From positions 248,001 through 312,000 of the forward strand of contig CAXXXY010000011.1 of NCBI GenBank assembly GCA_963667515.2: DNA of 64,000 nucleotides, read 5' to 3'. The notes beneath the pieces are model-generated. The model had not been told where the DNA came from. It saw only the letters and a list, made by a program, of their open reading frames with translations, and searched no databases. This document shows, in pieces, positions 41,772 through 49,087 of this stretch. The DNA comes from VYDC01 sp963667515. GTDB lineage: Bacteria > Chloroflexota > Dehalococcoidia > UBA2979. How positions within the stretch are numbered: position 1 is the stretch's first letter; the number at the start of each line of letters is the position of its first letter. The translations under genes were made by a program, and so were the position numbers.

Positions 41772-43463
41772 ATGGATAGCATTCTCTTCGGTGGCCGGAT
41801 TTCGAGGCGCGCGCTGATTCGAGGGGGGGCGCTCGGCGGAGTGGGCCTCGCCACAGCCGCCGTCATCGGCTGCGACGACGATGATGACGACGATTCCGCG
41901 TCGACCGCCCCGTCGGCGCCGGCTGCACCGTCAACCAGCGGCGGCACCAGCTCTGCACCAGCAGCGAGCGCACCGGAGCCGGCGAAGACGGCGACGATGC
42001 GCTTCGCGGCGACCAACCCGATCCCCACGCTGAGCCCGAACTCGACGGCCGCGAGCGAGTCGGACCTGCACGGCATCTACGACGCGCTGACCCGCCAGCA
42101 CGCGAACGACACCGGCGGCTCGAGGGATCCCGGCCTCGCGACGAGCTGGGAGTCGCCCTCGGGCGACGGCCGGACGTGGGTCTTCAACCTGCGCGAGGCG
42201 GAGTGGTCGGACGGCGAGAAGTTCACCGCCGAGGACGTGAAGTGGGTCCACGAGTTCTACAAGGACCCGGAGAGCCAGTCGCGGCTGATCTCGCGCGTCG
42301 GCACGTTCGAGTCGGCAAAGGTGATCGACGACCAGACGATCGAGATCACGACGAACTTCGACCCGATCTTCCCGAAGCGCGAGGGCATCGTCTTCATCCT
42401 GCCCAAGCACATCTTCACGGACGCCTCCATCGACGCCGAGGCGTTCATGGGCAAGACGCCGGTCTCGACAGGCGCGTACCTGGGGACGAACTTCACCCAG
42501 GGCCAGCGCGTCGACCTCGTGCAGTCGCCCAGCACTTGGCACAGCAACGCGGGCTTCGACAAGGTCGAGTACAACTGGCTCGCGGAGACCACGACGCGTG
42601 TCGCGGCCTTCGAGACGGGCGACATCGACTTCATGCTCGGCGTTCCCGACATCGACGCGGAGCGGGTGCGAGGCTTCAAGGACGTGACCACCGGTGGGTC
42701 GCCGGGCAACACCAACCGGGCCTGGGACCTCGCGAACATGCCCGACAAGGACCCGTCGGTCACGAACGACCCGCGCATTCGCGCTGCGCTGAACTACGCG
42801 CTCGACCGCGACGGGATCATCGCCACCGCGTACGACGGGAACGGCTTCCCGGCCAAGGACCAGCTCCTTTCACGTGCTGTGTTCGGTCACCAGCCCGACT
42901 GGGAGGTGCCCGCCTACGACCCCGATAAGGCGCGCGGCCTGATGAAGGACGCCGGCTTCGCGAACGGCGCCGAGATGTCCATCGACGCGCAGATCCTGAT
43001 CGCACCGTCGCTCAAGCCGACGCTCGAGGCGACTATCGGGCTGTGGGACGACATCGGGATGAAGTCGAACGTGCGCACGATCGAGGTGAACGTCTGGCGC
43101 GACCGCCTCTACGGCCGCGCCACCGAGGGACGCCCCGGCGCCTTCCTGATGGGCTGGTCGTCTTTCCTCTACGAGGGCGCTCTCGCGCTCCAGTGGCACG
43201 AGAGCTCTAACCCATACGGCCTGTGGAACAACCCGGAGTTCGACGCGTTGTTCGAGGCCGTCAACAAGGAGGTCGACGGCGAGCAGCGTTTCAGCCTCTA
43301 CGGCGAGCTCATGGAGCACGAGCGGGTCGAGAACGGCGGCCCGTCCGCCTTCATGAACGGGTCTGACGGAGTCATCGCCTGGAGGCACAAGGTGCTCGAC
43401 AGCAGCTCGTACATCCCGTGGACGACGCCGACCATCTTCTTCTCGGAGGTGGTGCCCGGGTAG
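41772..43463 (+). CDS. Exported family 5 solute-binding lipoprotein
   Basis: A 563-residue oligopeptide/nickel-type binding protein. The leader combines a twin-arginine-like motif (GRISRRALIRGG) with a lipobox (AAVIGC), and Cys34 is followed by a run of Asp residues and a Ser/Ala/Pro linker. The mature part shows the SBP_bac_5 landmarks WVFNLREAEWSDG, FTAEDVKW and DPRIRAALNYALDRDG. It should be tethered outside the membrane and capture a peptide-like or other ligand for an ABC importer, but no permease or ATPase gene is adjacent. Its near twin is at 49088-50734. Confidence 0.93.
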   Translation: MDSILFGGRISRRALIRGGALGGVGLATAAVIGCDDDDDDDSASTAPSAPAAPSTSGGTSSAPAASAPEPAKTATMRFAATNPIPTLSPNSTAASESDLHGIYDALTRQHANDTGGSRDPGLATSWESPSGDGRTWVFNLREAEWSDGEKFTAEDVKWVHEFYKDPESQSRLISRVGTFESAKVIDDQTIEITTNFDPIFPKREGIVFILPKHIFTDASIDAEAFMGKTPVSTGAYLGTNFTQGQRVDLVQSPSTWHSNAGFDKVEYNWLAETTTRVAAFETGDIDFMLGVPDIDAERVRGFKDVTTGGSPGNTNRAWDLANMPDKDPSVTNDPRIRAALNYALDRDGIIATAYDGNGFPAKDQLLSRAVFGHQPDWEVPAYDPDKARGLMKDAGFANGAEMSIDAQILIAPSLKPTLEATIGLWDDIGMKSNVRTIEVNVWRDRLYGRATEGRPGAFLMGWSSFLYEGALALQWHESSNPYGLWNNPEFDALFEAVNKEVDGEQRFSLYGELMEHERVENGGPSAFMNGSDGVIAWRHKVLDSSSYIPWTTPTIFFSEVVPG

Positions 43464-43474
43464 GAGTGGCGGGC

Positions 43475-43535
43475 GCCGTCGGGGCGCACGGAAGCCCGGG
43501 CCGATGGCCCGGGCTTCCGTGCGCCCCGACGGCGG
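43475..43535. terminator. Perfect 29-bp palindrome, bidirectional terminator
   Basis: A 29-bp arm, starting CGCCGTCGGGGCGCACGG, is followed by the loop GAT and its exact reverse complement. It lies 11 bp after the stop of the binding-protein gene and 11 bp before the end of the convergent methyltransferase remnant. It can therefore serve both strands. No T run follows in either direction, which is common for terminators in GC-rich genomes. Confidence 0.8.
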
Positions 43536-43546
43536 GGACGCGGCCG

Positions 43547-44624
43547 CTAGCTCATGGTCGCGACGTAGTAGGCGTTCACGATGTCGCCCTCGACGTTGTG
43601 GACGTCGACGCTCGTGAATCCCGCCTCGCGCATCATCGCCGTCGCCGTCTCGTTGCCCCACATCGTGCCGAGCCCCATGCCCTCGAGGGCGAGCGAGACG
43701 GTCATGCAGTGCATCGTCGAGACGGTGTAGAAGAAGGGCCCCAGCGGGTGGTCCAGGTTGTTCGCGAGGTCGCTCGCGGCCTGGATGTCGACGCAGAGGT
43801 AGGTGCCTCCCGGCCGCAGCGACTCCCCGATCCCCATCAGCACCAGGTCCGGCCGCGCCTGGTCGTGGACCGAGTCGAAGGTGGTGATGAAGTCCTAGCG
43901 AGGCGGCCCCGACAGGGTGGCCGCGTCCTGCAGCACGAAGCTCGCATTGCCGTTGCCAAGGGCGGCCGCCTCGGCCGTCGCGGCGGCGAGGGGCTCCTCG
44001 GAGAAGTCGATGCCCGTGAAGCGGCTGTTCGGGAAGGCCTGCGCCATCAGGTTGATGGCGTGTCCCGAGCCGCAGCCGACGTCGGCGACGTCGATGCCCG
44101 AGGCGAGCCGATCCTTGAGGCCGGGAACGAGCTCGAGCGTTCCCTCGATGAGGGTGCCGTCGAGGATCTGTCCGCTCACCGCGGCCATGAAGCCGTGGAA
44201 GCTAGCGAACTCCGAGTAGGGGCAGCCCGCCCCCCTCGCCGAACACCACCTCGAGCTTGTCCTGGACCGGCGCGAGCATCGGGATGACCTCGGCGAACGC
44301 GGCGAGATTGCCCGGACCCGCGGCGCGCGTCAGGTGGCTCGGGTGCTCCGCGGGAAGCGCGTAGGTCCCGGCGCCCGCGTCGAGCTCCACGATGCGGCCC
44401 GTCACCATGGCGCCCAGCCACTCGCGAACGTACCGCTCGTCCAGCGAGGCGGCCGCCGCGATCTGCTCCGAGGTCGAGGGCGGCAGGCCGGCCATCGTGT
44501 CGAAGAGGCCGGTGCGGTGCCCCATGCTCGTCATCAGCGTGACGGCAGCGGCGTTGAGATTGCCGATGACCTGTCCCGCGAACGCCTCGGACTTCGCCTC
44601 GTCGATCCGCACCTCGGTCGCCAT
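43547..44624 (-). pseudogene. Winged-helix plus SAM methyltransferase, decayed
   Basis: From ATG 44624 the protein begins with a winged-helix domain (TSEQIAAAASLDERYVREWL). An extra base in the GGGG run at 44219-44222 shifts the frame. The catalytic domain resumes with VADVGCGSGHAINLMA (SAM glycine loop) and FTGIDFSEEPL. It then meets an in-frame TAG at 43895-43897, just before DFITTFDSVHDQ, where a Tyr codon would be expected. The remainder (PGGTYLCVDI and EGDIVNAYYVATMS) is conserved. With a shift and a nonsense codon this is more likely a true pseudogene than a sequencing error. It is a relative of the gene at 25259. Confidence 0.85.
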
Positions 44625-44929
44625 CAGTCACCCCCGTCGCTGACTGCTCAACCGCTGCGGTAGCGGTCGGGCGGACAATCCGTTTTGTTTTGGGCATTCG
44701 TCAAGCTGCGAGCGTCGATTCGCGCCGCCGAGGCAGGAGAGCGCTCGGCCGCCAGGCACCGAGGCGGCGCGACGCTGGATTCGGCGTCCGTCCGTCGCTC
44801 GGGCAGCGGCGGCATCGTCCGTGTGGACTTTTATGTATGCTGCTGCCGTGGGCCCGCGCGAGGCTCGCTGAGCGCAGGACGCGCATCCAGGTTGCCGCAG
44901 GCCGCGGCTGCAACCGCCGGAGGCGTCCG

Positions 44930-46132
44930 ATGGCCCAGTTCCGCGTCGAATCGAATCCGCTCGCGACCGCGCAGCCGCTTGGCAACGGCGAGGTGGTGTA
45001 CCCGCTCGACGCCCGCTCCCGGGACGGGCGCACGCTCCACGGCGAGTACCGGGTCGTGCCGGGAGACCGCCTCACGGCGCCCCAGCTCGAGCGGATGATC
45101 GAGATCCTGACCGCGGCGTACGACGGCTGGCCACACCATGAGATCCCCGTGTCGCGCTCGGAGCACATCCGCTGGAGGCTCGAGGGCCACGCGGGCGAGC
45201 CGAACGCCGCCTACCTCACCGAGGTCCGCGACGAGATCGTGGGCGTCAGCGACGAGGTTCGCCGCTGGTTCCGGGTCGGAGGGGAGCGCCGCTACGGGCG
45301 GCTCGGCCTGAACCAGGCCATCGACCCCGCGTGGCAGGGGTTCGGCCTGAAGCACGCCGCCATCCCGCTCAACGCGGCCCACCACCGCCAGCGGTTCGCG
45401 CTGAGTATCTCGGTGACCACGCACCGGCGCGGCGCCCGTCGACCGAATCACTACGTCCTCGGGAACCCGCTGCACGCCTACGTGCGGGTGCTGCGGCCGC
45501 AGCGGCTCGCGGCGATCTGGCGCCGGCAGGGAACGCGCCTTCCGCAGCCGGCGGGCGCGGCGGCGCTGTGGACGGCGCGCGCCGCGGGAGCCGCGCGCGC
45601 GCGGCTCCCCCCAGCGCGCGGCGCGGCGCCACCGCCGCGCGTGCGGGCGGCCGCGCGCTTCGACTCGCGCGTGGACGAGCTCTTCGAGGCGGCCGCGACG
45701 GAGCTCGACTTCGTCGCCGAGCGCCGCGAGGGCTTCCTGAACTGGCGCTACTGCGACCCTCGCGTCGGCCCCTACGAGGTGCTGCTCGCCGAGGAGGGGG
45801 AGCGGCTCGCGGGCTACGCCGTCACCCGTGCGGAGCGCGGCCGCGGGTTCATCGTCGATCTGCTGACGCTTCCCGGCCGTCCCGAGATCGCCGACGCGCT
45901 GGTCGAGGAGTCGGTCGGGCGGCTCGCGGCCTCGGGGGCGGCGGGCGTGCTGTGCTGGCTCACGGCGCGGCATCCGTACGGGCATGCCCTGCGGCGGCAC
46001 GGCTTCGTGGACTCGCGCCGCGATCCCCCGTTCCTCTACGAGGCCGAGGGCATGCGGCCGGAGGAGCTGGCGTTCCTGCAGCACCGCTCGACGCGAGTCC
46101 ACCTGACGCCGGGCGACCTCGACGTGATCTAA
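44930..46132 (+). CDS. GNAT-type acyltransferase-like protein
   Basis: A 400-residue protein with two GNAT-like halves. The N-terminal half (about 40-185) contains HHEIPVSRSEHIRWRLEGH and GLKHAAIPLN. The C-terminal half (about 245-395) contains DELFEAAATELDFVAER, GFLNWRYCDPRVGPYEVLL, AGYAVTRAERGRGFIVDL and a last strand with HGFVDSRRDPPFLY. Similar proteins transfer acyl or aminoacyl groups, sometimes onto cell-wall precursors; the substrate here is unknown. ATG 44930 behind GGAGGCG is preferred to upstream in-frame starts. The stop converges with the redox gene on the other strand. Confidence 0.8.
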   Translation: MAQFRVESNPLATAQPLGNGEVVYPLDARSRDGRTLHGEYRVVPGDRLTAPQLERMIEILTAAYDGWPHHEIPVSRSEHIRWRLEGHAGEPNAAYLTEVRDEIVGVSDEVRRWFRVGGERRYGRLGLNQAIDPAWQGFGLKHAAIPLNAAHHRQRFALSISVTTHRRGARRPNHYVLGNPLHAYVRVLRPQRLAAIWRRQGTRLPQPAGAAALWTARAAGAARARLPPARGAAPPPRVRAAARFDSRVDELFEAAATELDFVAERREGFLNWRYCDPRVGPYEVLLAEEGERLAGYAVTRAERGRGFIVDLLTLPGRPEIADALVEESVGRLAASGAAGVLCWLTARHPYGHALRRHGFVDSRRDPPFLYEAEGMRPEELAFLQHRSTRVHLTPGDLDVI

Positions 46133-47276
46133 GGCGGTGGCCGTTGGCGCTCGAGCGTCGCGGCGGCCGCGCATCCTCGAAGAGGGCGGCTGAGCCTAGG
46201 GGCGCCTCGGGCTCGGGCAGCTCGAGGCTGGGGTAGAGTGGGATGCCGCCGCGGAACGCCTGCTCCCGCGTGAGGCCGTAGTCTTCCTCGAGGTCGCCGA
46301 GCGCCCACGCCTGGCGCTTGTAGTTCCAGTTCTCGGGCTTGAGCGCGTGGGCGAGCGTGAACTGCTCGATCGCCTCCTCGGCGCGCCCCTGCTCCTGCAG
46401 GTAGACGCCGAGGCGGAAGTGGGTGCTCGCCTGCGCGTTCTCCGCATCCGGCGTGCCGATCCGCCTCGCGGTCTCAGCCGCGTCCGTCACGAAGCGGCTC
46501 GCCGCTCCGTTGGCCACCCAGTCGCGCACCCCGTCGAGGTAGCGCGCATTCGGGGTGCGCTCGCCGCTCTCGCGGTCCAGCGTCAGCGCGTAGATCGGGT
46601 CGTTGCCGCGCACGACGCGCCCGGACTCGTCGATCCAGAACGCGGCGGGGACGTTGCGCGTGTTGTAGAGCCCCGCGACGACGAAGTGCGGATCGAGGAG
46701 CGAGGGGTGCGTGGGATTCGCGGCCGCGATCCACTCCTCGGCCGTCTCACGCCCCTTCGCGTCGCATGCCACCGTGACAACCTCGAAGCCCGCTCCGTGC
46801 AGCTCCTCCCGCAGCGCCTGCCAGACCGGCAGGTCGAAGCGGCAGCCTCACCAGGAGGCCCAGAGCGCGAGCAGCACCTTCTGCCCGCGAAGGTCGGAGA
46901 GCCGATGGACGGTGCCGCCGAGGTCCGGCAGCGCGAAGTCGGGCGCCTCCAGCGTCTCGAGCGCGGCCCGCCGCTCGTCGGACGGCGTGCCGAAGCACCA
47001 CACCGAGCCCGCCGCGTCGCGCGCGTAGGGCTGCCCGATGTGGCGCGCGAACTCGGCGAGGTTGACCGAGCGCTCGCCGTCGCTCCCGCCCACGAGCGAG
47101 GCGGCGCTGTCGGGAGGCACGGGGACGCAGACCTCGTCGCGGCACAGGCCCTCGGGCTTCAGCTCCCACCCGCTTACGGCCGGCAGCTCGCCCGCCGCGA
47201 CCCACAGGTCGTCGCGCTCGGCGCGGGCGCCCTCCGCCGTCGTCGCCGCCTCCTCGTAGAGGATCGTCGGGCTCAT
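45960..47276 (-). CDS. Thioredoxin-like redox protein with TPR, candidate selenoprotein (Sec at TGA 46848-46850)
   Basis: From ATG 47276 an N-terminal domain of about 110 residues (LKPEGLCRDEVCVP) leads into a TlpA/ResA-like thioredoxin fold (DFALPDLGGTVHRLSDLRG). The redox motif reads LALWASW-TGA-GCRFDLPVWQ, so residue 143 would be selenocysteine in a U-G-C motif. The fold continues past the TGA with FEVVTVACDAKG, the cis-Pro loop TRNVPAAFWID (Pro210) and a TPR-like segment (281-316). A SECIS-like hairpin follows the TGA. As read, the frame runs to 45960, overlapping the GNAT gene. One extra G at 46199-46202 probably hides the natural stop at 46196-46198, after ELPEPEAP. It is probably the last gene of an operon with the hydrolase and Crp-type regulator. 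There is no signal peptide. Confidence 0.8.
46809..46842 (-). promoter_or_regulatory. Candidate bacterial SECIS element
   Basis: On the minus strand, 20 nt after the TGA at 46848-46850, a 6-bp stem (CCTGCC/GGCAGG, 46828-46833 and 46817-46822) closes a GGTCT loop (46823-46827). A lower 4-bp stem CCGC/GCGG (46839-46842 and 46809-46812) is separated by a 5x4 internal loop. The spacing is in the range known for bacterial SECIS elements and the loop equals the SelB-binding GGUCU of Escherichia coli fdhF. Confidence 0.72.
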
Positions 47277-47337
47277 GGCCGGCCTCTCAGCTTCGCCTGG
47301 TCGCACGGGCGCCATTCATAGCACCCGCCGCCCCCGC

Positions 47338-48192
47338 TCACGCTCCAGGCTCGCGCAGGAAGGCCATGATCTCCCGGGACCACAGCCCCGGGTCGACGCG
47401 CCAGTCGTACTGGTTCGCCGCGGGCGGGCGGATGCCCCTCGCGCGGGGGATCGTCTCTAGCAGCCGCGCGTGCCCCCGTCCGAGCTCGCTGCTCGCGCCG
47501 TGGATCACGAGCGTCGGCGCCTCGATCCGGGGCGCCGCCTCCCATGTGTCGTAGTGGCACATCGACCACGGGGCCGCGCCGCCCCAGCTCATCCCGTCGT
47601 AGATGTCCGTGGGGTCGCCGGCGTGGGCCGTGACCGCGTCGAGGAACGACTGCCGCACGTCGGCCTCGGTGCGCGGGGCGCCCTCGCCGCCGAGCCAGCC
47701 GTGGGCCTGGTTCCAGCGCTCGACGAGGTGGCTGCCGTCGGGCGCCTCGGGGTTCCGGTGCAGGCGCCGATGCACGGCGAAGCGTGCCGGGGTGCCCCAG
47801 TTGAAGAGCTCCTCGACGATGAGCCGGTCGACGCGCTCGGGCCAGCTCGCCGCGACCTCGGTCGCGATCACCGCGCCGGTGTGCGAGCCGAACACGCTGG
47901 CCCGCTCCAGTCCCAGCCCGTCCATCAGCCACACGACGCACTGCGCGAACTCGTGGATGCTCGTGTAGGGCTGAGGCGGCCGGTCGGACGCGCCGTAGCC
48001 CATCGTCGACATCGCGATGCAGCGCAGCTCGCCGTCGAGGTAGGGGAACGCGCCTGCGAAGTACGCGGAGGAGCTCGGAGTGCCGTGGAGCAGGATGAGC
48101 GGCGCCCCGTCGCCGGCCTCCCGATACTCGATGTTGCCGTGCGGGCTGTGGACGAAGCCCCGCTTCACGTATCCCGGCGCCTGCGTCGTCAT
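47338..48192 (-). CDS. Alpha/beta-hydrolase-fold protein with His in the nucleophile elbow
   Basis: A 284-residue alpha/beta-hydrolase-fold protein, clearly paralogous to 32109-32930. It shows GFVHSPHGNIEYREAG, LILLHGTPSSSAYF and MSTMGYGASDRPPQPY. The elbow is GSHTG with His104 at the nucleophile position; the catalytic acid region (PTLVIHGASSELG) is present. Its ATG overlaps the stop of the Crp-type regulator as ATGA, so the two are translationally coupled. The redox/selenoprotein gene begins 61 bp after its stop. The coupling suggests the regulator controls this enzyme. Confidence 0.9.
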   Translation of the reverse strand: MTTQAPGYVKRGFVHSPHGNIEYREAGDGAPLILLHGTPSSSAYFAGAFPYLDGELRCIAMSTMGYGASDRPPQPYTSIHEFAQCVVWLMDGLGLERASVFGSHTGAVIATEVAASWPERVDRLIVEELFNWGTPARFAVHRRLHRNPEAPDGSHLVERWNQAHGWLGGEGAPRTEADVRQSFLDAVTAHAGDPTDIYDGMSWGGAAPWSMCHYDTWEAAPRIEAPTLVIHGASSELGRGHARLLETIPRARGIRPPAANQYDWRVDPGLWSREIMAFLREPGA

Positions 48193-48977
48193 CGTTCGCT
48201 CCCCTCCGGTTCGACTCCTGCGCGGTGCCTCGGGACGGGGCGACGCGCGACCTCCTCGAGGCGAGAGCGCTTCCGCACCGTGATTTCGAGCGGCCGCCAC
48301 TCGATGATGCCCGCGGCCTGCAGCTCCTCGAGGAGCCGCGACGTCGTCTCGCGACGCGTGCCCACCAGCTCGGCGATCTGCTGATGCGAGAGCCGCAGAG
48401 TCGCGCCGTCCACGCTGCTGAGGCGGAGCAGGGCGGCGGCGACCCGGGCGCGCGCGGACGCCGAGGCGAACGTTATCAGCTCGTCGTCGGCCTCGCGGTC
48501 GCGCCGCGCCATCTGATCGAGCAGCCGCGCAGCGACCGCGGGGACCGTCGCGACGGCCTCGGCCAGCGCCGCGCGCGGGATTCCCACGACCACGGAGTCG
48601 TCGACGGCCTCGGCGAGCGCGTTCTCCGAGCGGTCGCCGACGAGCGAGGTCGCACCGAAGAGCAGCGAGCCGGCCTCGACCGTCCGCGCCAGCCTCCTGC
48701 CTCGTGCCGTGAGCCGATAGAGATGCAGCCTCCCCGCCGCGAGGAGGAAGACCGTCTCGTCGCCCGTCGCCGCGTACTCGCCGACGACATCGCCGGCCCG
48801 GTGCCGGATGGCGACCGCGTCCCGGCCCAGAGTGAGCAGGGCGGCGGCGCCCACTCCCGAGAACAGCTCGGCCGCCGCGAGGTGGCCCGTCGCATCGTCG
48901 GCGTGCTGCTCCGCGACACGCGGCGACGCTCGTGGCGATGCGGGAGCGTGGCGCCCCCGCCCCCGCGTCAGCGCCAT
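48189..48977 (-). CDS. Crp/Fnr-family transcriptional regulator
   Basis: A 262-residue regulator. The cyclic-nucleotide-binding-like sensor domain spans about 35-150 (VAIRHRAGDVVGEYAATGDE, then LYRLTARGRRLARTVEAGSLL). The Crp-type winged helix is at about 165-240 (LRLSHQQIAELVGTRRETTSRLLEELQAAG). The recognition helix TRRETTSRLL is close to the Crp/Fnr consensus. No Fnr-type cysteine cluster is seen, so an oxygen-sensing iron-sulfur centre is unlikely. A disordered Arg/Pro tail follows. It is the first gene of a minus-strand unit with the hydrolase and the redox protein. Confidence 0.92.
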   Translation of the reverse strand: MALTRGRGRHAPASPRASPRVAEQHADDATGHLAAAELFSGVGAAALLTLGRDAVAIRHRAGDVVGEYAATGDETVFLLAAGRLHLYRLTARGRRLARTVEAGSLLFGATSLVGDRSENALAEAVDDSVVVGIPRAALAEAVATVPAVAARLLDQMARRDREADDELITFASASARARVAAALLRLSSVDGATLRLSHQQIAELVGTRRETTSRLLEELQAAGIIEWRPLEITVRKRSRLEEVARRPVPRHRAGVEPEGSER

Positions 48978-49087
48978 CGCCGCCTCCTCGTCACCTCGCT
49001 CCCTTGAGGCGATGGCTACGCGTCGTCGATGGCTGATCGAGGACCGGCCCCGCGGCCGGCCCCCGATCTTCGTCCGCGAGCGACCGC

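Noticed and set aside
43895..43897. In-frame TAG in the methyltransferase as pyrrolysine or read-through.
   Set aside because: The same gene has a separate frameshift, TAG is a normal stop for many genes here, and a Tyr codon is expected at this place. It is treated as a nonsense mutation.
44625..44929. Promoter or N-terminal extension of the GNAT gene in this 305-bp gap.
   Set aside because: AT-rich patches exist (TTTTGTTTTGGGC near 44681 and TTTTATGTATGC near 44829) but no convincing paired -35/-10 boxes. The in-frame upstream codons are arginine-rich noise, and ATG 44930 has the proper ribosome-binding site.
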